Shown: in pieces, positions 1 through 9,211 of the stretch
Position numbering within the stretch: position 1 is the first letter of the stretch
Layout: every line of letters begins with the position of its first letter
Assembly (NCBI RefSeq): GCF_900142085.1
Contig: NZ_FQZQ01000027.1
Coordinates: forward strand, 1 to 53,760
Length of the DNA: 53,760 nucleotides
Reading direction: 5' to 3'
Source: Shimia gijangensis
GTDB lineage: Bacteria; Pseudomonadota; Alphaproteobacteria; Rhodobacterales; Rhodobacteraceae
Notes under the pieces: model-generated
Seen by the model: the letters and a program-made list of their open reading frames with translations, nothing else
Databases searched by the model: none
What the model was told of the DNA's origin: nothing
Program-made: the position numbers and the translations under genes

Positions 1-1
1 A

Positions 2-79
2 TTGGCCGAAGTCTGCGACATGTTCACACCGCAAGAATGCTGGAACTACTTTTGCGAGGCCGGGTATGCATCAGGTTAA
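2..79 (+). pseudogene. C-terminal end of an IS630-type transposase (cut by window edge)
   Basis: An open frame enters from the left edge and ends at TAA 77-79. Its last 25 residues include the stretch MFTPQECWNYFCEAGY, which resembles the conserved C-terminus of IS630-family DDE transposases as I remember them. Only the tail is visible, so whether the gene is intact cannot be judged. It lies 12 bases from the convergent end of ilvD, so the element's terminal repeat should fall in or next to that gap. Confidence 0.55.
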
Positions 80-91
80 AAGCGCGTAGCT

Positions 92-1942
92 TTAGTCGTC
101 TTCTTCCACCGCCCGAACAGCGCCCAAAGACGCGTTTGTCACGTGTGACGCATAGGCCTTGAGCGCAGTCGACACAGCACGCGGACGACCAACCGCTTTC
201 CAAGCTTTTTTGTCAGCTTGGGGATGATTGGCCCGGCGCTGCGCCAGAACCTCATCAGAAACCTGCAACTGGATCGACCGGTTTGGAACCGAGACTGTGA
301 TTTTGTCACCATCTTCCACCAAGGCGATCAGGCCTTTTTCTGCAGCTTCCGGCGACACGTGCCCAATCGACAGACCAGCGGTCCCACCCGAGAAACGACC
401 GTCCGTGATCAGCGCACAGGTGGTGTCCAGTTTCTTGGCTTTCAGATAGGCGGTTGGATACAGCATTTCCTGCATGCCGGGCCCACCTTTGGGGCCTTCA
501 TAGCGGATCACAACAAACGAGTGCGGCTTAACCTTGCCACCCAGAATGCCTTCGACGGCATCATCCTGAGACTCAAAGACCACGGCAGTGCCTTCAAACT
601 CATACATGTCTTTGATCACGCCGGCGGTTTTCAGGATACAGCCCTGCTCGGCGAGGTTGCCGAACAACACGCACAGGCCACCTTCCTGGCTATAGGCGTT
701 GTCAAAATCGCGCACACAGCCGTCTTGGATATCCAGATCCAATTCGGTGTAAATCCGTGATTGGCTAAAAGCCTGCGTGGTGCGCACGCCGCCGGGCGCG
801 GCAATGAACAGATCGCGGGCTTCGTTGCCCGCGCTTTCGCGGCGCACGTCCCATTTGTCGATAAACGCACCGACGGTTTTCTCATGCACCGTCGCACAAT
901 CGCGGTGAATCTTTCCTTCGCGGTCCAACTCGCCCAGAATGCGGGCAATGCCGCCTGCGCGGTGCACGTCTTCCATGTGATACTTGGGCGTTGAAGGCGC
1001 CACTTTGCACAGATGTGGGATTTCACGGCTGAGACGGTCCATGTCGGCCATGGTGAAATCAACTTCGCCTTCATGAGCAATCGCCAAAAGGTGCAGCACT
1101 GTGTTGGTTGAACCGCCCATGGCGATGTCCAGCATCATGGCGTTTTCAAAGGCATCAAAGTTGGCAATGCCACGCGGCAAGGCGGTTTCATCGCCGTCCT
1201 TGTACCACCGGTCACACAGCTCCACGATCTTGCGACCTGCTTCTTCGAACAGGCCCTGACGCTTCGAATGCGTCGCCAAAAGCGATCCGTTGCCGGGCAA
1301 TGCAAGGCCCAGCGCCTCGGCCAAGCAGTTCATTGAGTTGGCGGTGAACATCCCCGAGCACGACCCGCAGGTCGGACAGGCAGAACGCTCAAGTTTATCC
1401 ACATCCTCTTGGCTGCGGTCCGTATCAGTTGCGCCCACAATGGCCGTCACAAGGTCGGCCTTGTGTTCACCGTCTTTCAACAGAACCTTGCCCGCTTCCA
1501 TCGGGCCACCAGACACGAACACGGCAGGAATGTTCAGGCGCATCGCCGCCATCAGCATGCCCGGCGTGATCTTGTCACAATTCGAGATACAGACCAGCGC
1601 ATCGGCGCAATGGGCGTTGGCCATATATTCCACGCTGTCGGCGATCACTTCGCGCGAAGGCAGCGAATAGAGCATGCCATCGTGGCCCATCGCGATGCCG
1701 TCATCCACGGCGATTGTGTTCATTTCCTTGGCAACGCCACCGGCCTTTTCGATCTCGCCAGCCACCAGATCACCCATGTCCTTGAGGTGCACGTGACCGG
1801 GTACAAACTGAGTATATGAGTTCACCACTGCCACAATCGGCTTACCAAAATCTCCGTCCTGCATACCGGTTGCGCGCCATAGTGAGCGTGCTGCGGCCAT
1901 GCGGCGACCAAAAGTAGATGTCTTTGAGCGAAGATCAGGCAT
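92..1942 (-). CDS. ilvD: Dihydroxy-acid dehydratase
   Basis: IlvD dehydrates 2,3-dihydroxy-isovalerate and 2,3-dihydroxy-3-methylvalerate in cytoplasmic valine and isoleucine synthesis, using an Fe-S cluster. The protein follows E. coli IlvD along its whole length, with the signatures CDKITPGM and [11 protein letters not shown] carrying the cluster cysteines and the C-terminal ITDGRFSGG and GHVSPEA motifs. I place the start at ATG 1942 (616 residues, the usual length). It is preceded by AGGGA about nine bases away and begins [14 protein letters not shown] like its relatives. A longer in-frame start at 2020 adds 26 non-conserved residues. The gene is single, with a convergent IS630-like tail just beyond its stop. 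Confidence 0.97.
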   Translation of the reverse strand: MPDLRSKTSTFGRRMAAARSLWRATGMQDGDFGKPIVAVVNSYTQFVPGHVHLKDMGDLVAGEIEKAGGVAKEMNTIAVDDGIAMGHDGMLYSLPSREVIADSVEYMANAHCADALVCISNCDKITPGMLMAAMRLNIPAVFVSGGPMEAGKVLLKDGEHKADLVTAIVGATDTDRSQEDVDKLERSACPTCGSCSGMFTANSMNCLAEALGLALPGNGSLLATHSKRQGLFEEAGRKIVELCDRWYKDGDETALPRGIANFDAFENAMMLDIAMGGSTNTVLHLLAIAHEGEVDFTMADMDRLSREIPHLCKVAPSTPKYHMEDVHRAGGIARILGELDREGKIHRDCATVHEKTVGAFIDKWDVRRESAGNEARDLFIAAPGGVRTTQAFSQSRIYTELDLDIQDGCVRDFDNAYSQEGGLCVLFGNLAEQGCILKTAGVIKDMYEFEGTAVVFESQDDAVEGILGGKVKPHSFVVIRYEGPKGGPGMQEMLYPTAYLKAKKLDTTCALITDGRFSGGTAGLSIGHVSPEAAEKGLIALVEDGDKITVSVPNRSIQLQVSDEVLAQRRANHPQADKKAWKAVGRPRAVSTALKAYASHVTNASLGAVRAVEEDD

Positions 1943-2252
1943 ATCGGTTTTCCCTGTAAGCTGCGGGTCCCAAAAAGGGGTCTGGTCCTGACGGGTGCCA
2001 TCGGAAAGCATGATTTGCAAGGGAGTTCGGCAATTTTATTGATTTGAAAAGGCCGATGTCCGGACCAATACCCCATCTTTCAGGGCATCTAAAGATCATG
2101 AACCTGCGCTGTGACGCGACGCAAAACCACATATCGGCCAAAGGCGGCTCCACTCACGAAACAGGGCGTTGATTGACGAAATCCAGCTTCGTCAGAGCCA
2201 GAATTCGCAAGTAAGGTCTTTTTGAAACACGCGCTTTGCGGAGATTCAAACA
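1943..2252. other. Intergenic region upstream of ilvD
   Basis: About 310 bases between the divergent ilvD and the DUF2269 remnant. It must hold the ilvD promoter and leader. I see no convincing leader peptide with runs of branched-chain codons, no clear attenuator hairpin and no RNA gene. Confidence 0.4.
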
Positions 2253-2762
2253 ATGTCCTTCTTTGGTCCCCTGATCGCTCAGTAACTCGACTACAATATA
2301 CTCAAGATATTACACCTGTTCGGGGTCATTATCTTTATGGGCAACATAATCATCACTGGTTGGTGGAAAGTTATGGCCGATCGTACCCTTGAGCCGCGGG
2401 TGGTGGCATTCGCTCAAAGGCAAGTCACTCTGACTGATTGGCTGTTCACCTTTGGCGGTGTGCTGATCACGTTGATTGCCGCCTTTGGGATGGTGGCACA
2501 TATGAACACCGCCATAATGGCTGAAATTCACTCTGAGCGCTGAATGTGGTGGGGGTTTTATCTGTTTGTGATCTCTGGCGTGATCTGGGCTGCCATCTTG
2601 GTGCCCTGTCAGATTGTTCAGGCCAGACAGGCCAAGGTGTTCGCTGAAACCGGTGTCATTCCGCCCTCGTATTGGGTTTATGGTCGTATCTGGTTGTGGT
2701 TTGGCATTGCAGCCATTCTGATCCCTCTGGCGAACGTCTATTGGATGGTCATTAAAGCCTAA
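2253..2762 (+). pseudogene. DUF2269-like integral membrane protein, interrupted by two in-frame stops
   Basis: One reading frame starting at ATG 2253 runs to TAA 2760-2762 but contains TAA at 2283-2285 and TGA at 2541-2543. Across both stops the translation stays that of a DUF2269-family membrane protein: an N-terminal LKILHLFGVIIFMGNIII helix, then GWWKVMADRT, a second hydrophobic segment, then WGFYLFVISGVIW, the QIVQARQAK stretch and a final helix ending YWMVIKA. There is no frameshift. The first stop lies before the conserved part. The TGA falls exactly between the second and third membrane segments. It is most simply a young pseudogene. Stop-codon readthrough or base-call errors are alternatives. 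The family's function is unknown to me. Confidence 0.7.
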
Positions 2763-2814
2763 GGCGCGCGATCCAAACCGTTGACGCCACCTGCGCTTGT
2801 GTCAGGGTGGCGCC

Positions 2815-3918
2815 ATGAATGCGTTGCGTGCAGAAAACCTGGTGATTGGTGGTGGTGTGGTCGGCCTGTCAGTCGCCTTTGGCCTGCTTCAGGCCGGACA
2901 CAAGGTGCATGTTCTGGACGGGGCCGATCGTGATCTGCGCGCCAGTCACGGTAACTTTGGTCTGACATGGTTGCAGGGTAAAGGCGCGCGGTACGCGCCG
3001 TATTCGCGCTGGACGTGGAGCGCGGTGCAGCAATGGCCGGCCTTTGCCGAAGAACTGGCCGAGATATCCGGTCAGGAGGTTGCTTTGGAACAGCCGGGTG
3101 GCTTTGAGTTCTTTACCGACTCGGATGAGCATCAGACCTTTGCCGCCGACCTTGCAGCCCAAGCCAAAACACTGGGCCACGATTTCACCTATCAAAGCTG
3201 TGACGGCGACACATTGCGCCGGAACATTCCCGGCATCGGACCGGATGTGACCGGGGCCACCTATTGTGCGCATGACGGGCATGTGAACCCTTTGAAGTTG
3301 CTGCACGCACTTCGCCTTTCGGTGCAACGACTGGGCGGAACCATTCAAACCAACGCAACGGTCAAAGACCTGAAGCGCGATGGCGCTTTCTACCGGGGCA
3401 TTTTGGCTGACCAGTCACAAATCGCAGCGGACCGGGTATTTCTTTGTGCCGGGCTTGGCGCATCCGACCTTGCCCCGCAATTGGGGTTTCGAACAATCGT
3501 GCGCCCGCAACGAGGCGAGTTGCTGATCACTGAGCGCCTTGAGACCCGGTTGCCGTTTTTGTCGTCAACCATACGTCAAGTGGATGAGGGCGGCGTGCAG
3601 ATTGGCGGCACCAAGGCCGAAGTGGGACCCGACGACGCCGAAACCTTGCCAAAGATGCGTGAGCTGGCACGCCATGCCGTTGCGATCTGGCCTGCGTTGG
3701 CCGAGGTGAACATACTGCGCAGTTGGGGGGCTTTGCGCGTGGTGACACCAGACGGCTATCCGGTCTATGGCCGAGCACCGGACGGCGGAGACGCCTTTCT
3801 GGTCACATGCCACAGCGGCGTAACCCTTTCGCCCGTCCATGCCAAACAATTGGTCGCTTGGTTTGACGACCACAAGGATGCACCAAATCTGGAGGGTTTT
3901 CGCGATGACCGTTTCTAG
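2815..3918 (+). CDS. FAD-dependent amino/imino-acid oxidoreductase (DAO family; HcnC / LhpB-like subunit)
   Basis: A 367-residue DAO-fold flavoprotein. The FAD-binding motif VIGGGVVGLSVAFGLLQAG sits near residue 10 and a typical C-terminal SWGALRVVTPDGYPVYG region closes the fold. I chose ATG 2815, preceded by AGGGTGG; an upstream TTG at 2797 is unlikely. The gene overlaps the following [2Fe-2S] gene, which in turn overlaps a second flavoprotein. This three-part set is the layout of hydrogen cyanide synthase (HcnCAB), opine oxidases and D-hydroxyproline dehydrogenase (LhpBFE). In those systems the DAO subunit oxidises the amine. The substrate here is not evident. No hydroxyproline epimerase or other LhpA-like neighbour is present. 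Confidence 0.85.
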   Translation: MNALRAENLVIGGGVVGLSVAFGLLQAGHKVHVLDGADRDLRASHGNFGLTWLQGKGARYAPYSRWTWSAVQQWPAFAEELAEISGQEVALEQPGGFEFFTDSDEHQTFAADLAAQAKTLGHDFTYQSCDGDTLRRNIPGIGPDVTGATYCAHDGHVNPLKLLHALRLSVQRLGGTIQTNATVKDLKRDGAFYRGILADQSQIAADRVFLCAGLGASDLAPQLGFRTIVRPQRGELLITERLETRLPFLSSTIRQVDEGGVQIGGTKAEVGPDDAETLPKMRELARHAVAIWPALAEVNILRSWGALRVVTPDGYPVYGRAPDGGDAFLVTCHSGVTLSPVHAKQLVAWFDDHKDAPNLEGFRDDRF

Positions 3919-4219
3919 GTTCACACGGCGAAACGAAGCCATTCAAGACATCATTTCGTTCAGCCTTGATGGCCAACCAGCATCGGCTTGCGCCGGCGAT
4001 ACCGTGGCCGCAGCACTTCTGGCGCATGACAGCGCAGCTTTTCGCCACACTGGTATCCACAGCAGCCCCAGAACCCCGTTTTGCATGATGGGCATTTGCT
4101 TTGACTGTCTCGTGACGATTGACGGCGTGCAAAACCAGCAGGCCTGCATGATCACTGTGACCGTGGGCATGGACATCCGCCGCCAAGCCGGGTTTCGCAA
4201 GCTGGAGGGACGGTCATGA
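3905..4219 (+). CDS. Small [2Fe-2S] ferredoxin-like subunit (HcnA / LhpF-like)
   Basis: A 104-residue protein carrying four cysteines, C60, C65, C68 and C81, in the C-x4-C-x2-C-x12-C spacing of the N-terminal ferredoxin module of HcnA and sarcosine oxidase alpha subunits. It should pass electrons between the two flavoprotein subunits of the complex. The ATG at 3905 lies inside the end of the upstream gene (stop 3916-3918), and its own stop overlaps the next start in ATGA, so the three genes are translationally coupled. A longer in-frame start at 3839 would add 22 residues read from the upstream gene and is rejected. Confidence 0.85.
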   Translation: MTVSRFTRRNEAIQDIISFSLDGQPASACAGDTVAAALLAHDSAAFRHTGIHSSPRTPFCMMGICFDCLVTIDGVQNQQACMITVTVGMDIRRQAGFRKLEGRS

Positions 4220-5601
4220 AGAATTTGATCGTCATCGGCGCAGGCCCGGCAGGTATGTCCGCCGCCGCCACGGCGGCCCGGGGTGGAGCCAAAGTGCTGT
4301 TGCTGGATGAACAACCACATCCCGGCGGGCAGATTTTTCGCAACATCACCCGCAATCGTAACACCCTGCCCCATCTTGGTCCTGACTATGCCAAGGGGTT
4401 GGAACAGGCCGAAGCATTGCAGCATCCCAACCTGACTTGTCGCTTTGGCAGTACTGTCTGGCGGATCGATGACGGTCGGGCAAAAGACGGGCCGCGCGTT
4501 GCCTATTCGCAAAACGGAAAAAGTCAGAGCGTGGCCGCCCGTCATGTTCTGATCGCCACGGGAGCACAAGAGCGCCCAACACCGTTTCCCGGCTGGACCC
4601 TGCCCGGAGTAATGCCGGCCGGAGCCGCGCAAATCCTGATGAAATCCTCAGACCTGATCCCACGCGAGGCCATTCTTGCCGGGACCGGCCCGCTTCTTTA
4701 CCTGATTGCGGCCCAGATGATCGACGCGGGCACGCCGCCATTGGCGTTAGTCGAAACCCAGACGTCTTCGATGATGGCCCGCGCCTTGTCCAAGATGCCC
4801 CGTGCCATGATCGACCGACAACAGGTGTTCAAAGGTCTGTCTCTGCTGCGTAAAATCCAAAAAGCAGGTGTGCGCCGCTACACTGCAGCGCAAGAGTTTC
4901 GCGCGAGACCACAAGGCGATGGATTGACCTTTACCTTCACAAGCAAGGGAAAAGAACATGTCCTGCATTGTGCACTGCTTTTGTGTCATCAGGGCATTGT
5001 CCCATCGACCAACCTGACCCGGTCCGCAGGCATTCCCCATCAGTGGAACGTCACGCAGCTTTGCTGGCAACCCACACATGATGACGACGGGCGCACAGAC
5101 CGACCCGGTCTGTGGGTGGCAGGCGACGGAGCCGGTATTTTTGGCGCTGACGCGGCATGTGCACAAGGGGTCATTACGGCCAATGCGATCTTGTGTGCGC
5201 TGGATGATCTCAGCCCGGACATTGCCCGCCACATCAATGCCCATGCGCTGAACCGCCGCTTTCGCGCCGATGCCCTACGCCCGTTTCTGGACGCGGCCTA
5301 TGCACCCGCCCCGGAATTCTTGTCCCCTGTTGATGAGACGATCCTATGTCGCTGTGAAGAGATCACAGCGGGGCAAGTTCGCGTCGCCGCCTCAAATGGG
5401 GCAGAGGGACCGCGTCAGATGAAAACCGCCACCCGAGCTGGAATGGGACCCTGTCAGGGACGCATGTGTGATCTTAGCGTCACCACTACGCTTGCCGCCC
5501 ACTCAGGCCGGCATCCGACTGATCTGGGGCCGCACCGGGCGCGCAGCCCCTGCAAACCTGTTACATTGGGCGAATTGTCCCGGCTTGATCTCGGGGATTG
5601 A
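4216..5601 (+). CDS. NAD(P)/FAD-dependent oxidoreductase with BFD-like [2Fe-2S] tail (HcnB / LhpE-like)
   Basis: A 461-residue flavoprotein. The N-terminus has the dinucleotide motif VIGAGPAGMSAA followed by PGGQIF. A second nucleotide-binding region follows near residue 155, and the C-terminal ~90 residues hold the bacterioferritin-associated-ferredoxin-like cluster ILCRCEE and MGPCQGRMC. This is the architecture of HcnB, OoxA and LhpE, the electron-accepting subunit that oxidises or shuttles from the DAO subunit. ATG 4216 overlaps the upstream TGA. The Na/Pi gene follows at once, so the operon may extend into it. Confidence 0.85.
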   Translation: MKNLIVIGAGPAGMSAAATAARGGAKVLLLDEQPHPGGQIFRNITRNRNTLPHLGPDYAKGLEQAEALQHPNLTCRFGSTVWRIDDGRAKDGPRVAYSQNGKSQSVAARHVLIATGAQERPTPFPGWTLPGVMPAGAAQILMKSSDLIPREAILAGTGPLLYLIAAQMIDAGTPPLALVETQTSSMMARALSKMPRAMIDRQQVFKGLSLLRKIQKAGVRRYTAAQEFRARPQGDGLTFTFTSKGKEHVLHCALLLCHQGIVPSTNLTRSAGIPHQWNVTQLCWQPTHDDDGRTDRPGLWVAGDGAGIFGADAACAQGVITANAILCALDDLSPDIARHINAHALNRRFRADALRPFLDAAYAPAPEFLSPVDETILCRCEEITAGQVRVAASNGAEGPRQMKTATRAGMGPCQGRMCDLSVTTTLAAHSGRHPTDLGPHRARSPCKPVTLGELSRLDLGD

Positions 5602-5657
5602 ACCCAAAGCAGACCTCTGCTCATAGTATCTACACGCCCCGAACCCGGAGACCTGAC

Positions 5658-7481
5658 GTGGCCAGAAAGCTCATCCTGCCCCTTGTGCTTGCCCTGCTGG
5701 TTGTCGGTTTCTGGCTCAAACCTGACTTGCAGGAAATTGCCGCCGGGGTCGCGATCTTTCTGTTTGGCATGACCATGCTGGAAGACGGGTTCAAACTGTT
5801 CTCGGGTGGCTTTCTGGAAAGGATTTTGGCCAAGGCAACAGCATCGGTTCCGCGCGCCCTGGGGTTTGGGATGCTGACCACCACAATCATGCAATCGTCA
5901 TCGCTGGTCACGATCATCACCATTTCCTTCCTGAGCGCGGGACTGATCACGCTCACCGCAGGTGTGGCGATCATTTTTGGCGCCAATATCGGCACGACAA
6001 CCGGGGCCTGGCTGGTCGCAGGGTTTGGTCTCAAGGTTGACATTGCGGCTTACGCGATGCCGATGCTGGCGATCTCCATCGTGTTGGTGTTCCAGTCCTC
6101 AAAATACATGCGTGGTGCCGGGTTGGTTCTGGCAGGCATGGGTTTCTTGTTTCTGGGCATCCACTACATGAAAGAAGGCTTTGATGCCTTTCAGACTCAG
6201 TTTGACTTAAATCGTTTTGCGCTTCCCGGGTTGTTGGGATTGGTCGTCTACACGCTGATCGGGGCTGGCATGACTGTTGTTATGCAGTCCAGCCACGCCA
6301 CGATGGTGATCATCATCACCGCGCTGGCCGCCGGACAAATCGGCTATGAGAACGCATTGGCGCTGGCAATCGGGTCCAATATCGGCACCACAATCACCGC
6401 CATCCTCGGAGCCATAGGCGCCAATTACCAGGGGCGCAGGCTGGCGCTGGCCCATCTTGTGTTTAATGTGTTCACTGCGGCTGTTGCCCTGGCTTTTATT
6501 GTGCCACTGGTCAGCATCGTGAATTTTCTGGGCACAGCCCTGGGCATTGCGCCGGATGACTACGCTTTGAAACTGGCGGTGTTTCACACGATTTTTAACG
6601 TGCTGGGCGTCTCGCTCATGTTGCCGTTTCTCTGGCGCCTGATCACATTTCTAAAGCGTCGTATCCCCGAACCGGCCAAAGACATCTCAACCCCAATTTA
6701 TCTGTCTGACGCCACCGATGACTTCCCCGAAGTCGCCGAAGAAGCGTTGCGCAAAGAACTCGGGCACCTGATGCACAACGCCGAAGAGGTGATTGCCCAA
6801 GGGCTGAACCTCAATATGCCCCGCCTTTTGCAAACCTCTGATATTGCCGCCACGGTTGAAGAGAGCACAAAAGCATTCCCGGTGGACTTTGACATCGCTT
6901 ACGATCAACGCGTCAAACCTCTGCATGCCGCGATTGTGGAGTTTGCGTCCCGCATGGGGTTGGGCGACAAAGACACGCCAGAAGACATCATGCACCGTAT
7001 TCACGATTTGCGCGCCGGTGCGGGCCGCATCGTGCGGGCCGTCAAAGCGGTAAAGCACTTGCGGCGCAATACCACCCGCTACACCGAAACCAATCACGGC
7101 ACGACCACAGTTCTTTACAACGCAATCCGTGCCGACATTGCGCGTATGTTGGTTGAGATGGACAAAATTCGCAACGAAGACTCCGAGAGCCGCAGTGCCC
7201 TTTGGCTCGACGAAGAACGGGTACAGGCCAAGCGATCTTACAAAGATGCGATCCATGTCACAGAAGCGTTAATCAGAGATGGTAGCCTGACAGCGGCCGA
7301 AGCCACTTCGATCCTCAACGATTCGCAGTATGGATATGAGGCGCTGAAGGATATGATTGAAGCCTGCAAAACTCTGCACGCTGAAACAAAGACTGGTCTG
7401 GAAGAGGTCGAGCGTATTCTGGCGCTGGAAGAAGACGAAGCAGATGAAATGGCGATGGATCGTCGACAAAGGGACGCGTGA
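5658..7481 (+). CDS. Na+/phosphate cotransporter family protein with PhoU-like tail
   Basis: An inner-membrane NptA/PitA-unrelated Na/Pi-cotransporter of 607 residues. Two inverted Na_Pi repeats carry the QSS signatures: TTTIMQSSSLVTII near residue 75 and MQSSHATMVIIIT near 210, the latter followed by GSNIGTTITAILGAIG. After about nine membrane segments a cytoplasmic helical region (roughly residues 345-600) resembles PhoU. I prefer GTG 5658, which has CGGAG just upstream and yields VARKLILPLVLAL as in relatives. A TTG at 5598, overlapping the previous stop, would add 20 unlikely residues. Transport of phosphate or another anion into the cell is the family role; direction and substrate are inferred. 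Confidence 0.9.
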   Translation: MARKLILPLVLALLVVGFWLKPDLQEIAAGVAIFLFGMTMLEDGFKLFSGGFLERILAKATASVPRALGFGMLTTTIMQSSSLVTIITISFLSAGLITLTAGVAIIFGANIGTTTGAWLVAGFGLKVDIAAYAMPMLAISIVLVFQSSKYMRGAGLVLAGMGFLFLGIHYMKEGFDAFQTQFDLNRFALPGLLGLVVYTLIGAGMTVVMQSSHATMVIIITALAAGQIGYENALALAIGSNIGTTITAILGAIGANYQGRRLALAHLVFNVFTAAVALAFIVPLVSIVNFLGTALGIAPDDYALKLAVFHTIFNVLGVSLMLPFLWRLITFLKRRIPEPAKDISTPIYLSDATDDFPEVAEEALRKELGHLMHNAEEVIAQGLNLNMPRLLQTSDIAATVEESTKAFPVDFDIAYDQRVKPLHAAIVEFASRMGLGDKDTPEDIMHRIHDLRAGAGRIVRAVKAVKHLRRNTTRYTETNHGTTTVLYNAIRADIARMLVEMDKIRNEDSESRSALWLDEERVQAKRSYKDAIHVTEALIRDGSLTAAEATSILNDSQYGYEALKDMIEACKTLHAETKTGLEEVERILALEEDEADEMAMDRRQRDA

Positions 7482-7484
7482 GAC

Positions 7485-7751
7485 ATGGGACTTGGTAAAA
7501 GTATCGACAAACTCGACGACTATTATGACCGCCTTGCGCAAAAGAAGGTGGGCAAGATCACTCCGGATCATGTGGACAAAGTGCTGGCCAAGCTTCGCGC
7601 TAAGGAAGTCAAACTGCTGATCGAAATCGATGGAGCCGCGAAAGTGGCCAAGAAAGAACGGCTGACGGGAAAACTGGCGGTGGTGCGCGAACAAATTCAG
7701 CGTGGCGAATGGCTGCACGCGCAGATTACTGAAAACAACGAAACCGCCTAA
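7485..7751 (+). CDS. Small charged protein of unknown function
   Basis: An 88-residue, highly charged protein predicted mainly helical, with no signal peptide, membrane segment or cysteine pair. It begins three bases after the Na/Pi cotransporter stop, so it is almost certainly cotranscribed and probably translationally coupled. It may be a cytoplasmic partner of the PhoU-like tail, but that is inference from position only. I do not recognise the family. Confidence 0.7.
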   Translation: MGLGKSIDKLDDYYDRLAQKKVGKITPDHVDKVLAKLRAKEVKLLIEIDGAAKVAKKERLTGKLAVVREQIQRGEWLHAQITENNETA

Positions 7752-7826
7752 GGTCTGACACCGTGGGATGGCGGGTGGGGCGATGTTGCATGGCAACGAG
7801 CGCCAGACACCAGCCCCAGACAAGCA

Positions 7827-8975
7827 TCAGGCGACGCGCGCTCCTTTGCACCAAACGGCTTGCAGGGTCGGGACATTCCCAACCAGTTTGAAGCGGATCA
7901 CATCCGCCGCAAGACCAACCCCAAGGCGCCCGCGATCTGTCCATCCGACCGCTTGCGCAGGCGTCGACGTAACGGTGGCCAATCCTTTGGCCATATTGTC
8001 CCAGCGCTGCCCCAGTTGCACTGCACCCAACAGCAAAGAGGCCGGGGCATAGTCCGATGAAATAATGTCCAGAATACCTAGGTCGGCCAATTCCGCGGCC
8101 GCCACATTTCCCGAATGGGACGCGCCACGCACGAGGTTCGGCCCTCCCAGAACAGTGGCCATACCACGCATCTTACTTGCACGCGCGGCCGCAACGGTTG
8201 TCGGGAATTCAGCCAATCGAGCACCGTATTGCACCGATGTCTCAACTTGCTGCTCAGTCGTATCATCATGGCTTGCCAAGACCGCGCCACAGCGTGCCGC
8301 AGCTTCAACGACCGCGTTTTCATGGGTTTGCCCCAAGCGGCTGCGCAATTCCTGCAAAAACCTCACATAGTCGTCAAACCCATCACTTGGCAGATCGTGT
8401 TTTCCGCGTGTGTAGGTTTCAAATTTGCCCATGTCCGCGAACTGGCGTTGACCGGGCGTGTGATCCATCAGGCTCATGATGCCAACGCGATCTTCCGGCC
8501 CAAAATCCGCGAGTTCATCAATGAGCGTTTCCGAGCAGGTCTCGGCGCGCAGATGCACATGATGCCTGATTTTCAAGGTGCCCTGCTCACCGAGGTTTCG
8601 CAGTTCAGTTGCCACCTCGCGCGCATATCCTTTTCGCAGTTTATTGCGTGCGGCAGACTGAAAAAACCCGATCCGCAATGCATCAAAAACCGTGGTTACT
8701 CCGGCCCCCGCCATTTCCTGATCATGCGCGAGTATCGCAGGCAAATGCGGCCAATTCACCTTGGGTCGCGGATGCAGGTGCCGTTCCAGATTGTCGGTAT
8801 GCAATTCCACCAGCCCCGGTGCGACGTAATCGCCCTGACAATCCACAGCACCTGAGGGCACGGATGTACCGGTCTCTAATGCCTGGATTTTCCCATCCCG
8901 GAGCAACAATGCGCCCCGTACAGTTTCATCCGGCAGAACCAACATGGCATTCGCGAGGATTGTCTCTTGTGTCAT
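7827..8975 (-). CDS. phnM: Alpha-D-ribose 1-methylphosphonate 5-triphosphate diphosphatase
   Basis: PhnM belongs to the amidohydrolase superfamily and removes pyrophosphate from the ribose-methylphosphonate triphosphate formed by PhnGHIL, in the carbon-phosphorus lyase route. The 382-residue protein has the metal-binding start GLVELHTDNLERH, the ASHDDTT motif and the DIISSDYAP motif expected for PhnM. It faces the divergent phnF-like regulator across 236 bases. None of the lyase core genes (phnGHIJKL) occurs in this window, so it is either a detached piece of the pathway or serves another phosphonate route. Confidence 0.93.
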   Translation of the reverse strand: MTQETILANAMLVLPDETVRGALLLRDGKIQALETGTSVPSGAVDCQGDYVAPGLVELHTDNLERHLHPRPKVNWPHLPAILAHDQEMAGAGVTTVFDALRIGFFQSAARNKLRKGYAREVATELRNLGEQGTLKIRHHVHLRAETCSETLIDELADFGPEDRVGIMSLMDHTPGQRQFADMGKFETYTRGKHDLPSDGFDDYVRFLQELRSRLGQTHENAVVEAAARCGAVLASHDDTTEQQVETSVQYGARLAEFPTTVAAARASKMRGMATVLGGPNLVRGASHSGNVAAAELADLGILDIISSDYAPASLLLGAVQLGQRWDNMAKGLATVTSTPAQAVGWTDRGRLGVGLAADVIRFKLVGNVPTLQAVWCKGARVA

Positions 8976-9211
8976 TGCGTCCTTAGATCGTCCAGAACAA
9001 CGCCTAGGCCAAATTGACCCGAAGCGTGCAATCGTTTGTAAGTCTCCTTCTACACGCCTCCCGCGGGTTCGTCAGCCACTTTTGGCTTAGCGCAGCAGCG
9101 GTGAGTGACACTTCGTCTCTTGGGGAATTCGCGCGCGCAGCTAATCCTTGCTGGACTTGAGCTAAACCAATACAATCAAGGCATCTTTTCCGATCCGGGC
9201 GTCACCAACTC

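Noticed and set aside
218..1819. Several plus-strand open frames across ilvD
   Set aside because: They lie inside a clearly conserved minus-strand gene and show no family likeness; they are shadow frames.
9156..9180. CTTGA-N15-TCAAG as the PhnF operator
   Set aside because: Five-base arms with a 15-base gap occur often by chance; not listed as a feature.
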